DNA of 64,000 nt, taken from positions 29,124,800 to 29,188,799 of the forward strand of contig CM018690.1 in NCBI GenBank assembly GCA_009363875.1, given 5' to 3'. The position numbers and the translations under genes were made by a program. The notes beneath the pieces were generated by a model. It was not told where the DNA came from, did no database searches, and saw only the letters and a program-made list of their open reading frames with translations. The stretch is from Mikania micrantha (taxonomy: Eukaryota > Streptophyta > Magnoliopsida > Asterales > Asteraceae). Below, in pieces: positions 45,435-55,341 of this stretch. Positions within the stretch are counted from its first letter, which is position 1. Each line of letters opens with the position of its first letter.

Positions 45435-46510
45435 GAACGTTGGTGAACACTTAACAAATCGTGTAACTAAACACTAGTAACATCACGAAACGCTCAGAAA
45501 TTGAACTTGATAGTTCAAATAGTGCCAAACAAAATCCCATAATCGAGAAAACATCGAAAACAAGCCAAATCATCGAAAATGGTCGAAATTGAGCTCAACC
45601 GGGATCCTTCACGGTACGCTAAGAGCCCCGAAGAGAGCCTTGGCGATACGCGATGGATGGTCGTGGGATTTGAATCCTGAAATTCATTACGGTATGCAAG
45701 CACCTTTTGGATTCTCTTGGCGGTACACGACGACATCCAAACGCTAAATCATTATAAAACCAAGACAATCATTGTTATCCTACCCTTTTTCATCATTATA
45801 CCCAGCCTTGCACGAAACCTCTCGACCATATACCCCTCCAACTCACCTGCTATCACCTCTAGAACCTCAAAACTCCATTGTTGAAGCCAATGATTGAAGG
45901 TTTGAAGGCATGGAAGTTGAAGGAAGCTTGCTAGAGCTCGAACACCACCATCACCACCTTGAATCTGCTCAACTCAGTTGTCCAGGAGCTTGAGAGACCG
46001 ATAACATCATCATTCATACATTCTTGAGCCTCTTGAGGTAACTTCCATGGCCAAAACACACACCCAACACCCATACACACACATGCAAGACCCAAAACCC
46101 ACATGCAAACACCCTAGCGACACATGCACGAACTTTTAATGTTTTGAATCTGAGTTGGATCATATTGTTACTGATTTTGATGATCTAGAATGATTTAATG
46201 GTATATTTTGATGATCTATGATGATTCATGATGTTGTAAGTATGTCATAATGCTTAACTTGTTCATAGATGTTAGAATGAACATTTTTATTAACATGCAT
46301 GCATGAACTAAGGCTATCTAGATGATTTTGAATGTTGATGAATGATTATTTGAGTTGTGTGAGTTGTTACAATGGACTAGATATTGATTTATGGTCAATT
46401 TGGACCTAGTTACTAAATATATTAACTTTATTTGTGTAAACCTCATTAAAAGAGGTAATAAGGATATGCATGAACTTTGAAATGGTGATATTTGGCATAA
46501 AAATGGATTA

Positions 46511-46636
46511 GAAATGATTAGAAATGGTAGATTTGGTCATTTGATGAACATTTAGTCATGGTTACTATTTTAAGAAATGATTAGAAATGGTAGATTTGGT
46601 CATTTGATGAACATTTAGTCATGGTTACTATTTTTA
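46511..46636 (+). repeat. Tandem duplication, 63 bp x 2, in element D LTR
   Basis: Copies begin at 46511 and 46574 with GAAATGATTAGAAATGGTAG and are nearly identical. It is not seen in the element B LTR, so it arose in this copy or subfamily. Confidence 0.85.
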
Positions 46637-48041
46637 GTAACATTATGTTGTGAAAACTCAATATAGAAATGCAGTACATGATTTGTACATGCTAAATGGC
46701 TTAACATGATGTAACATGATTATTGTGTAGATAAGTTATGTGATTTTTGTGGTTGATCATGCCAAAACTAGAAACTTTCCATTTTAGGAAACTTTAATTA
46801 CAAAAAAAGAACTATGTGTTTATTTGACCGAATATGACAATGTGCTATGTGTTAACATGATCACGTAGGAATTATGAGCATGTTAGAATTAGTAAAACTA
46901 AACGTGTTGCGAAACTTGCTAAAAATGGAAACTTAGTATAAATAGTAAGTTGTCCATAAACACGATCTACGTGTTTTGCACACAATGAGCACGACCACGA
47001 ATGTTACACGAATCATAACCAACACACGGTCCACCAACGGGTCGTTGACTTGACAGGGTCAAACACGGTCAATGTGGACCGACGTGGACAAACATAACAA
47101 CCGAGGGTTGTTGAGAACAAACACGAGTACGAACACAAAGCACGGTCACATACACGAACTCACATACGCTATACGATATAGGTAGCCGGTGACCGACTCT
47201 TCTACGAAGCAGAGCTTACGCATTATCCGATTACCACTAAGGTGAGTTTATGGCCCCTCTTTAACTCTTTTGAAAACTTTTAAAATAGGGGAGAACACTT
47301 GTTAAATCGAGTCAAACATTTATTACTTGTACAAACATAAGTGTTGTATCGTAACAAAGCCCTCGCACAGTCTTACCGTTAATGTACAAACAACAAGGTG
47401 AGTTTGGATAGATCTATTGGGTGTGACGAACCCCACGTGGCACAATACTGACTGGAGGTCGGGACACGTGTAATCTCGACCCATCGCGCCATTGTTATTA
47501 CGAGACATGGCGAAGGCAAGGACTAACAAGTCTAGTTCGGTAGAGACGCAACTGACACTTGGAGCCTAGGGCTTGGGACTAACATTTGATAAACAGCATG
47601 ATACGTGACAAATATTTTGATTATTATATATGTATATCAAAACCTGTGAACTCACCAACCTATTTGTTGACACTTTTTCTTAAACATGTATTCTTAGGTA
47701 ATTAGCTGCATTTGGATCAGGATGCACATAAGGAACGAGCATAGGATTAACTGCATCCATATCATGTCTTTGAAAACAAACATTTTATTTCATATGATTA
47801 TGTAACAAACAATGTAGTGTCTGACAATTTATTTTTCCGCTGCATATCAAACACTTTTCATTCCGCTACACTAACATTTATATTTCCGCTGCTATGTTTT
47901 AAAACAGTTGATTGTGATTATGACAAACATTGTATTTTTAACATATATAGAGTCGTTCTATATGACTATGAGCTGTGATTCTGGCCACATCACACCTATG
48001 TGTACTGACACCACACGTGGGAATTTGGGGGTGTGACAGAC

Positions 48042-48054
48042 TAGTATCAGAGCC
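48042..48054 (+). other. Primer-binding site, element D
   Basis: TAGTATCAGAGCC, 3 bp after the LTR end. One base (A for G at position 2) differs from the initiator Met tRNA complement. Confidence 0.85.
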
Positions 48055-48191
48055 TTGGTTATAGAGAACTAGGTTTGCATGTAGCAAACTTACACTATAA
48101 CCATTGCTCAACACTAGACACTACACTTGGACATTGCACAATAATATGTTATTATTATTGTTATATGTTACTTATTGAACCAAGATTACAG

Positions 48192-48757
48192 GATGGAAGG
48201 AACCCAGGCAAACGCCCTGCAGAGTATGAGTTGACCGAGGAAGAAAAACAGAAGATACAGGACATTGTATCCCGAGTAGACTCCGAGGAGTCTAAGAGAG
48301 CTTGACCATCGAGCAGTACCGGATCATGGGATTGGTACCCCACGACTGTAGCACGGTGGACCAGGGAGGAGCACATACCACTTTTGTCGTTGCTTGGCGA
48401 TGCATCCAGTGGACCCCCATTACCACCACTAGGTATGCCAATGGATCGGGCTTTCGCAGCCCTTGTCTCTAGGTTGGCCCGTGATTCCCGACTTGTGTAT
48501 GAGCTGATGGAGGAAGCTAAATTTCTCCGTCAGGAGAACCGACATCTTCAGGGACGAGTGGACTACTCACAGGACAAGCTTGCTTATACCAACCGAGTAC
48601 ACGATGTCTTGGCCGCTATGACCAAGGACTCGATATGGCGGCAGGAGGAGTTGTCTGCTGAGGTCGTAGAGATCCGTGCTCAGACGGGACAGTTGGAGGA
48701 GCACCGGGGGACTATCGCTGCAGTTGTACATGAGCACGGAAGCCGACTAGATCCCTC
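48192..48757 (+). pseudogene. Element D: fragment of the extra upstream ORF
   Basis: Frame begins inside a DGRNPGKRPA stretch at 48192 that aligns with the N-terminus of the element B extra ORF. The start codon context has lost about 20 bp. A TGA at 48303-48305 interrupts it, and the frame then continues through WDWYPTTVARW, MDRAFAALVSRLARDS, QENRHLQGRVD and GQLEEHRGTIAAVVHEHGSR. It ends where the element is cut off, before the acidic tail. The coiled-coil-like middle is conserved relative to element B, including a longer Pro-rich linker. The protein function is unknown. Confidence 0.78.
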
Positions 48758-49158
48758 GATCATCAAGGAAAATCTCTCGATCGTCATCTTGAAATGCTGA
48801 CCATAGAGCTGGAACTCGATGTCGGAGAGCGGCTCCTCCTCCTTCAGATTCGCAACGACTGCCTGATGAGCACAGTAGCGGAAAGTCGATAAAAACTCAA
48901 CTGTAATAAGTCGGTATGTGGGAAGATCCGTTGTATCAAACAGGAGGGTCCAGGGTGTGTCCTCGCCACGCATGGCCTTGGCCTGCTCTGCCTGGCCAGC
49001 AAAAGCAAGTACACCCCAATCGATGATGCACACTGCCCGGACGGACATCCGCAGCAAACGGCGGCAGCGGTCCCTGGCTCGAACTGCAGCCACTGGTTAT
49101 GCACGAGCTATATAACCTCATCATCAAGAATCAGGTCATCATCATGCTGGCCAGCCAT
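48758..49158 (-). pseudogene. ORF1-like gene, N-terminal part
   Basis: A minus-strand frame that probably starts at ATG 49156-49158 with an acidic N-terminus (MAGQHDDDLILDDEV), hits a TAG near 49108 and shifts frame before about 49050. It then runs through TPWTLLFDTTDLPTYRLITV, EFLSTFRYC and DIEFQLYGQHFKMTIERF. These motifs resemble the ORF1 family of plant Athila-type elements and the putative plant transposon protein family; this is recognition from memory, not a search. It ends at the junction with element D near 48757. The likely C-terminus lies at 40075-40191. Its role is unknown. Confidence 0.55.
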
Positions 49159-49232
49159 TGCCACGTCCTCCGTATGTATCGTAATCGCTGCAAAACGAAA
49201 AAACCGACCCAATAAATTTAAAAAAGAAATTA

Positions 49233-49388
49233 ATACGGCCCGTACTCAGATTGTCCGTCTCACACAAAACCAGCCGTCTCACCCCAAGACGGCCCGTACA
49301 GATCAAGACGACTCGTCTTGACCAAACCAGGCCAAAACTAGGTCGTCTGGCCAAGACGATCCGTACTGTGATTGTACCTTTCCTCAAA
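49233..49388. repeat. GGCCGTAC-type palindromes between the two MULE-segment genes
   Basis: ATACGGCCCGTACTC (from 49233), AGACGGCCCGTACAGATC (from 49287) and several degenerate CCGTCT, CGTCTTG and GATCCGTACTG arms continue the same motif as the terminal arrays. They lie between the ORF1-like gene start and the transposase 3' end. Confidence 0.75.
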
Positions 49389-49467
49389 GGTTATCAAATA
49401 TTGATAGTTTATGATGACCCATAGTTTTAATCAAGCTAGTTTCAAAATCGTGATTCATTTTTATCTC

Positions 49468-51089
49468 CTATGATTGCACAATTTTATTTACGAAACCGAC
49501 AAGCGAGGCAAGCGTGCTGTTTGTTGATATGAGGTATCTTTTTAGGTTTGAGTGTTGACTTTCCACCCAGTTTGTTGTACGTTGACCAAAGTTGCGCGTT
49601 CTATTGGTCCATGCTGTTACAAACATATCTCTATAACTATTTAACCAGGTGTGCGTCAGATACTCTAGATACCCTGAAATGAAACAAAAAACCAATAATG
49701 GTATGATGATAATAATGATGGTGTATTATGCTTACTTTTTTTGTTGTCTTTAATAAGTCTTTCGTACAGACGGTTGTAGTTATAGTCGTATAACTCTAAT
49801 GTTGGAGGGTTACACAAATTCGCCCAACGACATTTGAATTTCTTCCTGTCTGCATCCGAAAAGCTTGTCTCACAATGTTTAGCAATATTTTTTTCTATGT
49901 GCCATCTACAGAGATATTTTGCAGCTTCTGGAAATACCTTACGACATGCACTAATAACAGCAAGGTCTCGATCCGTTATGATAACACGTGGCTCCATACA
50001 TTTATTTAACATACTCTTAACCATTTCCAAAATCCTTTCGTAGTTTTCCTCATGCTCTCTGCTTACGAACGCGTGAGCAATACTAAACGTCTGGTGTATG
50101 GAAGTCATGCCAACAATTTGGATAAATGGAAGTCGGTACTGGTTCGTTTTATATGTCGCGTCCATCATCAGTACGTGCGGAAATGCGGAAATGCACGCCA
50201 CCAGCAATACGATTTTGGATGACAGAAGAAAATGCCTTCCATGACGTTTGTTTCAGGATCCTCCCGGGTATAGCAAACGTAAGGTTTTCCAAAACCTGCA
50301 TCGGAGTATCACCGAATTTCTTCTTATTTTTCATTTCCTGCTGTAAATTGTATACATCTCTAAAGATGGACACGTTTGCAGGGTTATGTTTCTTTATGCT
50401 CGAAAGAATGTTACGAGGATCCATGTGTTGCTCTGTCAGATTCTCAACCATATCTTGTTCCTCGTGAGTGAATCTTCTAACATATGGATGACCCTCTAGA
50501 TTCTAAGCAGGTTCGTGATTATGATTGTTGTTTATCACCTGTAATTTCCAAGATTAATGAACTTCGTTGTATAACCCTATCCGTTGAAACAGACAACCGA
50601 TTTTCCTAATGCCTGACCGTGTATATATTGCGATGCTATTATGCTCGCCACCACTGTCACACATGAGCCAGACTTTGATTACACTGCATGTTGTCTTTGA
50701 TTTCTTCGTTCTTCTTTTGACTACAATGTAACTGTTGTCTAGTGCTTTACTTTTCACCCACCCTACCAGCGCTTCTTCGGACATAAATTCCTGACATATA
50801 AAAATAATAATAAATACCATAAATAATAATCATTATATACAATCATAAACATCTATGTTTCATTTAAGTGTATCTCTTTTGTTTCCCAGTTAATGTTTGA
50901 ATCGGTCGGCTTTTCTACATAAGTCTCCTCCGGGTTACTTTGTTTACTGTCAGGATAAACGAACCCATAATCGTTTTGTTGTGCATATGATGCTTGACTC
51001 TCAAAACCGACATCAGCGTTAGGTTCAGCATTCAGATCTATCGTGCCGTATGAATACTCAATAGGAGGCTCTTCATTCAAATCTGACAC
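49468..51089 (-). pseudogene. FAR1/MULE-type transposase, broken
   Basis: Minus-strand pieces in order: an acidic N-terminus (51089-50853, DLNEEPPIEYSYGTIDLNAE); a FAR1-like DNA-binding part (50790-50554, with WVKSKALDNSYIVVKRR and CDSGGEH, then NHNHEPA near 50510 followed by TAG); a linker (50451-50149, PRNILSSIKKHNP); the MULE transposase core (50207-49665) with MDATYKTNQYRLPF, ITDRDLAVISA and LCRWHIEKN; and a C-terminal piece (49695-49468) with AWTNRTRNFGQRTTNWVESQ. Conserved Asp residues of the DDE core are visible in MDATYK and TDRD. A frameshift near 50190, the TAG near 50502 and gaps between pieces (some possibly introns) make it inactive. No SWIM zinc finger remains after the last block, so it is also 3' truncated. 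The enzyme would cut and paste DNA at terminal inverted repeats. Confidence 0.88.
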
Positions 51090-51220
51090 GTAATCATTGA
51101 AAAAACTCTCATCCCAGAACGATATCGTTACAAATTTGAATTTATTGTGAGAGATCTTCGAAAAAGAATACGTTCATTTGAAATGATTGAAGGTTATATA
51201 GAAATTTTGAATTTGTTCAC

Positions 51221-51501
51221 GACGGCCCGTACAGGTATGTACGGCCCGTCTTGATTCAAATCATTGTCCTATCATGTCAGCAGTGTCAGCGGTGAAAAAG
51301 CAAGACGGGCCATACTAGTCAGTACGGGTTGTCTTGCTTCAAATCATTGTCCTATGTTGTCAGGGAATGCTTGTACGATGAATGAGACGGGCCGTACGGA
51401 CCAGTACGGCCCGTCTTGCTACCAATCATTGTCATATGATGTCAGAAGAATGTCTGACCGTGGGCTGAGACGGACCGTACTGGGCAGTACAGGCCGTCTC
51501 A
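51221..51501. repeat. GGCCGTAC palindromes, right end of MULE-like element
   Basis: Four palindromes at 51221-51250, 51302-51335, 51384-51417 and 51466-51501, each about 30-36 bp. They are spaced by about 50-80 bp of sequence sharing AATCATTGTCCTAT and ATGTCAG. The best, 51384-51417, reads GAGACGGGCCGTACGG then ACCAGTACGGCCCGTCTT. Confidence 0.9.
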
Positions 51502-51765
51502 AGGGTGTATTTTTTAAAAATGGAGTATTAATTTAACACAACCTATGTTTATTTGTACTCGTATACAGTGACGGAACTTCAAATGACGGGTTAAATATTC
51601 GGGTCAAGTCGGATTAAACAATGAAAATATAGAGTATCTAATAATTATGATTATGCATGGAAAAAGTTAGTACCTGCAATAAAATTAACAATTCAGCTCG
51701 ACGTCTTTTGAGATTATTGAATTTATTGATTATGCATTTTAAGTCAAATTTTGATCTAAAAATCT
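51502..51765. other. AT-rich spacer
   Basis: No gene recognised. The first 35 bp resemble, inverted, the sequence just outside the left palindromes (about 39400-39440) and may be the true right terminus of the MULE-like element. Confidence 0.45.
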
Positions 51766-51945
51766 GCACCAAATTACCAACATAAACACTGAAACACAAA
51801 ATTCTGCACTAAATTACCAACATAAACGCTAAAACACAAAACACAAAATTATGCACCAAAATTACCAACATAAACACTAAAACACAAAATTCCGCATTAA
51901 ATTAACAACATAAACACTAAAACACCAAAAAGAAATTATGCGCCA
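51766..51945 (+). repeat. Tandem repeat with ACCAACATAAACACTAAAACAC core
   Basis: About four imperfect copies, roughly 45-60 bp each, of TACCAACATAAACACTAAAA followed by CACAAAATT and a CACC/CACT-AAATT segment. Confidence 0.8.
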
Positions 51946-51969
51946 AAAAAAGGAAAAAGTCTAACGGGT

Positions 51970-52205
51970 TACCTGTCAGAGTGCTGCTGCAGCGCTGCCT
52001 ACTTGAGTGTTGATGCGGTGTTGCCTATTGTTGCCTGCCTGGCTTGAACCGAATGCCTGCTTGGCTCTTGCGGTGTTGCTGGCTTGAACGTCAACTGGGT
52101 CCTACCTCCTACCTGGCTTGAACCGAATGCCTGCTTGGCTATTGCCATGTTGTTAGGTTGAACGTTTGCTGCCTGGTGCTGGCTTGAACGTCTATTGCCT
52201 GGCTT
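51970..52205 (+). repeat. GC-richer minisatellite
   Basis: Repeated words GGCTTGAACCGAATGCCTGC, TTGGCTCTTGC, TGTTGCTGGCTTGAACGT and GTTGCCTGCCTGG in an irregular order. It is not coding: frames are short and Leu/Cys/Ala-rich on either strand. Confidence 0.75.
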
Positions 52206-52229
52206 TAATTTCTATGTGGGAGTGTGAGA

Positions 52230-52354
52230 TAGGGCTGTCATAACGGGTTAGACACGACCTGTTAAGACACGAAACACGACACGAATTCTTATCGTGTCTG
52301 TTTTTTCAAACACGTAAATACGAATTCTTATCGTGTCTGAAATTGTCAGTCCTA
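52230..52354. mobile_element. hAT-like MITE, 125 bp
   Basis: Begins TAGGGCTGTCA and ends TGTCAGTCCTA, short imperfect terminal inverted repeats. Flanking 8-mers GTGTGAGA (52222-52229) and CTGTGAGA (52355-52362) match at 7 of 8. Inside are repeated ACACGACACGAATT and CGAATTCTTATCGTGTCTG. The wording is a common plant hAT-type repeat. Confidence 0.72.
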
Positions 52355-52362
52355 CTGTGAGA

Positions 52363-52839
52363 GGACTGGGACTGGGAGCCAAGCTTGGCTGTAGCCTCCC
52401 TGTTGTAATGTTAGCGTTAAAAAAAAAAGAAGGAAGGAAGGAAAAAAAGCTAGGGTATTAAGAATTAGGAGGGACGGGGCAGTAAGAGGGGAAGAAAAAT
52501 AGGAATTGAGGATTTTGACTTGGGCGAAATAAGTAATGTTTGGGATAATTTTTAAATGTAATTTTTTATTTATCAATTGCAAAAAAAAAATTATATTTAA
52601 AAGGAGAGAGAATATAATTTTTTTTGGAGTGTCTGAAAATTTAATGCATTTTAATTTTTTAAAGTAAGGGAAGCGAAATCAAAATTTAAAAAATCAATAA
52701 AAATAGATGTCACACCTTAAATTGTACTTTTTTTAAATGTCGCATCCCAAATTTTTATTAATTCTTATTATTTTAGACAAAAAGCTCTTATTATTTGATT
52801 ATTCGTAAAGACGCTAGTATCAAAATTGGTGATAGGTTT
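52363..52839. other. AT-rich spacer
   Basis: No gene recognised. Poly-A and GGAAGGAAGG runs occur near 52420-52450. Confidence 0.45.
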
Positions 52840-53492
52840 AATGATTTATAAATATCATGTTAGTAGTTTCACCAGGTGTCATCCTTGCATTATATTATCT
52901 ATTCTGCAACATCATTGTGTCTTAATTGTTTTAGAAAACACAATATTTAGCAGAAAAACAAAAGACACAATAACATGTACAAAAGACACAATGACATGTA
53001 CAAAATTGCTCCTACTTGTCATTATGTCTTTTTTACATGTAATTTTGTCGTTTTTAAAGATCATTGTATTATATATACTCGTCATTGTGTCATCCTTACT
53101 TGACATTATGTATTATGCATGCATCATTGTGTTTTAAATTGTTCACGAAAACACGACATTGATCGGAAACACAAAAGACACAATGACCTGCACAAAAGAC
53201 ACAGTGTCATGTACAAAAGACATAGTGACATGTACAAAAGACAAAATGACCTGTACAAAAGACAAAATGACATGTACAAATTACAAAAGACACATTGACA
53301 TGTACAAAAAACACAATGAACTAAAAATACCAATTTTTTATAGCAAAACTATACTAATTTTGAAGATAAAAAAATGTTCGTTTTTATGATATAATTTTTT
53401 TTTCAAAAAAAATTGTCGTATGTAAAAGTTATGAACGTTTAAAGAATATGTGAGAACTTGATAAAAAATCAACAAAAGTATGCATGACTAAA
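52840..53492 (-). repeat. Partial copy of the ACAATGAC-repeat TIR element, inverted
   Basis: Homologous in inverse orientation to 55341-56000. Includes an array (52968-53330) of AAAAGACACAATGACATGTA-type units of about 20-22 bp, and an end region at 53345-53492 with GTTCGTTTTTATGATATAAT and AAAAGTTATGAACGTTTAAA that matches the terminus of the other copy. The left part is diverged or truncated. Apparent ORFs here are products of the repeat. Confidence 0.75.
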
Positions 53493-53694
53493 ATATCATA
53501 CAACTAGGGCTGTAATCGAGTCAAGCCGAGCCGAGCCAGGCCTGGCTCCAGCTCGCTCGTGAATTTTCGAGCCGAGCTCAAGCCGAGCCGAAATTTCTTT
53601 CAAGCCAAAAATCATGGCTCCAGCTCGGCTCGTAAAAAACCTCGAGCCACGAGCCAGCTCACGAGTGGCTCGTTTTTTTCCTCCACTTTATATT

Positions 53695-53905
53695 TTATAT
53701 ACATATATATATATACACACACACATATATAATCTAATATATATAAAATCTAATATATACATGTATGTATATACATACATATATAAATATGTGTATAAAT
53801 ATTGTATATATATTATGTATAATATATATGTATGTGTGTAATATAATATATATGTGTGTATATAATTTAATATAATATAATATATATGTGTGTAATATAA
53901 TATAT
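53695..53905. repeat. (AT/ATAC)n microsatellite region
   Basis: Mixed ATAT, ACAC, GTGTAT and ATGTAT repeats inside the hAT-like element. Further (AT)n runs lie at about 54284-54317 and 54477-54497. Confidence 0.88.
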
Positions 53906-53907
53906 AC

Positions 53908-53942
53908 TAGGTTTTTCCCCGCCGCGCGTTGCGGCGGGCTAT
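53908..53942 (-). other. Candidate Helitron 3' terminus
   Basis: On the minus strand the sequence reads a perfect hairpin (CCCGCCGC, a 5-base loop, GCGGCGGG), a short GAAAAAC spacer, then CTAG followed by T. Helitrons end with a hairpin about 6-12 bases before CTRR and insert between A and T. The matching 5' TC end was not located, so this is a candidate only. It would lie inside the hAT-like element. Confidence 0.42.
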
Positions 53943-54280
53943 CACAATACAATCTTGATAATGAGTATTATATATCATTTGCAGAATTATAAGTTACGTA
54001 ACAAAATCAAATCTTTCATCACAAACTTTATACTAATTTCTCATTAAAAAATAAAATCATACAAAATCCATAAAAATATGTTGCGAAAATAATAGAAAAA
54101 TTACTCACGAAATCATTCTCACCGACAACCAATTGGCTGAAATAAAAAAAAAATACTAAAATCTCAAAACAAACATCATTTTTTTATGAGAACAAATGAA
54201 TTACCGTTATCTCGTCCAAACAACGCTGAAATCCTAAAAAGAATCACGTTTTTTTACTATATTATTCATACTATTTAATA

Positions 54281-54322
<42 letters not shown>

Positions 54323-54690
54323 GAAATAGTATATGTATATATAGATATGTATATATTAATTAATTACTATTTTAATATAATATAATATATTTTACTATTC
54401 AATATAATATAATATATTTTACTATTCAATTGGTTTGCTTTTTAATATATATATTAATGTGTGTATATAATTTAATATATATATATATATATATATTAAA
54501 AATCGAGCCGAGCCAATGAGTCGAGCCATGAGCCGAGCCAACCCTGGGTCCGGCTCGGCTCGGCTCGTTTTTAACGAGCTTTATTCGAGCCGAGCTCTTT
54601 TTGAACCGAGCCTTTTTCGAGCCGGGCTTTTTCGAGCTTTTTTCGAGCGAGCTTCGAGCCGCGAGCTTTTTGAACAGCCCTACATACAAC

Positions 54691-55009
54691 AACTTGATTT
54701 AATCATAGTTATTGATTAATGATTTAATGGCTTAAGATCCTTCCTAGGCTTTTTAGGTTAAGAGGCTTATTTAGTTTAACTTAAACCTATTAAGTTATTA
54801 GTTTTGTCTTAATTTTAGTAATTACTCATATTTTATTTTTATTTTCAATATTCTTGTTCATTCCACTAACCCGGCCAAAAAGAAAAAAAAAATTATGAGC
54901 GCCTCGTGTAAGCGGCATTTATGTCTTTTTAGTTTCTTTAATCACCTTCACAAATCCCCAATTCAATCTCACGTTCCAATTGCAACTTTGGTTATGGTGG
55001 TAATATAAT
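54691..55009. other. AT-rich spacer
   Basis: No gene recognised. Starts just after the CATACAAC duplication. Confidence 0.4.
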
Positions 55010-55341
55010 AGGGTGGTATCAAATGTATCATGATAATATTTCATTGATCCATCAATAATATAAAAAAGTTGTTTAAAAAAGTTATGGTTTGCAGAGAATT
55101 TATAGAACCACTTATTCATATATGATCTCTCTAATGTCTACAATGTTGTTCTAGTTTGGCTTGATGGTGATTTTTCCACACCTAACCGGGATTTTAAACG
55201 GTGGTAAATATAATCTGGCGGTATCACATCTAGCATGATAATACTTCATTGATCCATCAGTGATCCAAAATAGTCATTTAAAAAAAGTTATGGTTTTGCA
55301 GAGAATTTATAGAACCACTTGTTCATATTTGGTTTCTCTAG
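55010..55341 (+). repeat. Two direct repeats of about 125 bp
   Basis: 55010-55136 and about 55216-55341, roughly 205 bp apart. Both contain GTGGTATCA- or GCGGTATCA-like starts, TCATTGATCCATCA, AAAGTTATGGTTT, and GCAGAGAATTTATAGAACCA. Identity is moderate to high. Confidence 0.82.

Larger units (their letters stand above)
42827..48038 (+). repeat. Element D, 5' LTR, split by nested solo LTRs
   Basis: Starts TGTGACACCCCGTAAATT and ends GGGTGTGACA. Removing 43014-45434 leaves an LTR of about 2.8 kb that parallels the element B LTR. U3 has degenerate CGGTACGC motifs at about 45611-45730, followed by ATTATAAAACC (about 45753) as a TATA candidate. The GTGAACTCACCAACC block (47645-47659) and CCGCTGC repeats lie near its end. 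Confidence 0.88.
42827..48757 (+). mobile_element. Element D: truncated B-like LTR retrotransposon
   Basis: A 5' LTR (42827-48038 including nested insertions), a primer-binding site, and part of the extra upstream ORF are present. The rest of the element (gag, pol, 3' LTR) is missing. At about 48757 the sequence switches to the minus-strand ORF1-like gene. No target duplication is recognisable, consistent with a deletion through the right part. It starts only 11 bp after the preceding solo LTR ends. Confidence 0.82.
39433..51501 (-). mobile_element. MULE-like element with palindromic ends, heavily invaded
   Basis: Contains a broken FAR1/Mutator-type transposase and an ORF1-like gene, both on the minus strand. 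Both ends carry GC-rich palindromes (39441-39648 and 51221-51501) in a similar inverted setting: TTGAGACGGGCCGTACT on the left and the inverse of AGTACAGGCCGTCTCAA on the right. Without the later LTR insertions (40192-42815 and 42827-48757) it would be about 3.5 kb. A clear 9-bp target duplication was not found, so exact ends, and whether this is one element or two neighbours, are uncertain. Confidence 0.55.
53505..54682. mobile_element. hAT-like element, 1178 bp, TSD CATACAAC
   Basis: Starts TAGGGCTGTAATCGAG and ends GAACAGCCCTA, giving an inverted TAGGGCTGT at each end. An exact 8-bp duplication, CATACAAC, flanks it (53497-53504 and 54683-54690). Subterminal regions are packed with GAGCCGAGCC and its inverse GGCTCGGCTC, a common plant hAT pattern. 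The middle is AT microsatellite plus what looks like another inserted fragment. No transposase is present, so it is non-autonomous. Confidence 0.87.

Noticed and set aside
52968..53330. A CRISPR-like array (regular repeats of about 20 bp).
   Set aside because: Units are contiguous without unique spacers, the context is a plant genome, and the repeats belong to a TIR element.
52912..53389. Cys/Thr-rich proteins such as repeated CTKDT blocks.
   Set aside because: They are products of a 20-22 bp tandem DNA repeat read in several frames; a similar product appears in the inverted copy at 55593-56144.
54426..54719. A gene rich in Arg/Ala/Ser on either strand around 54426-54719.
   Set aside because: It is the GAGCCGAGCC subterminal repeat of the hAT-like element read as protein.
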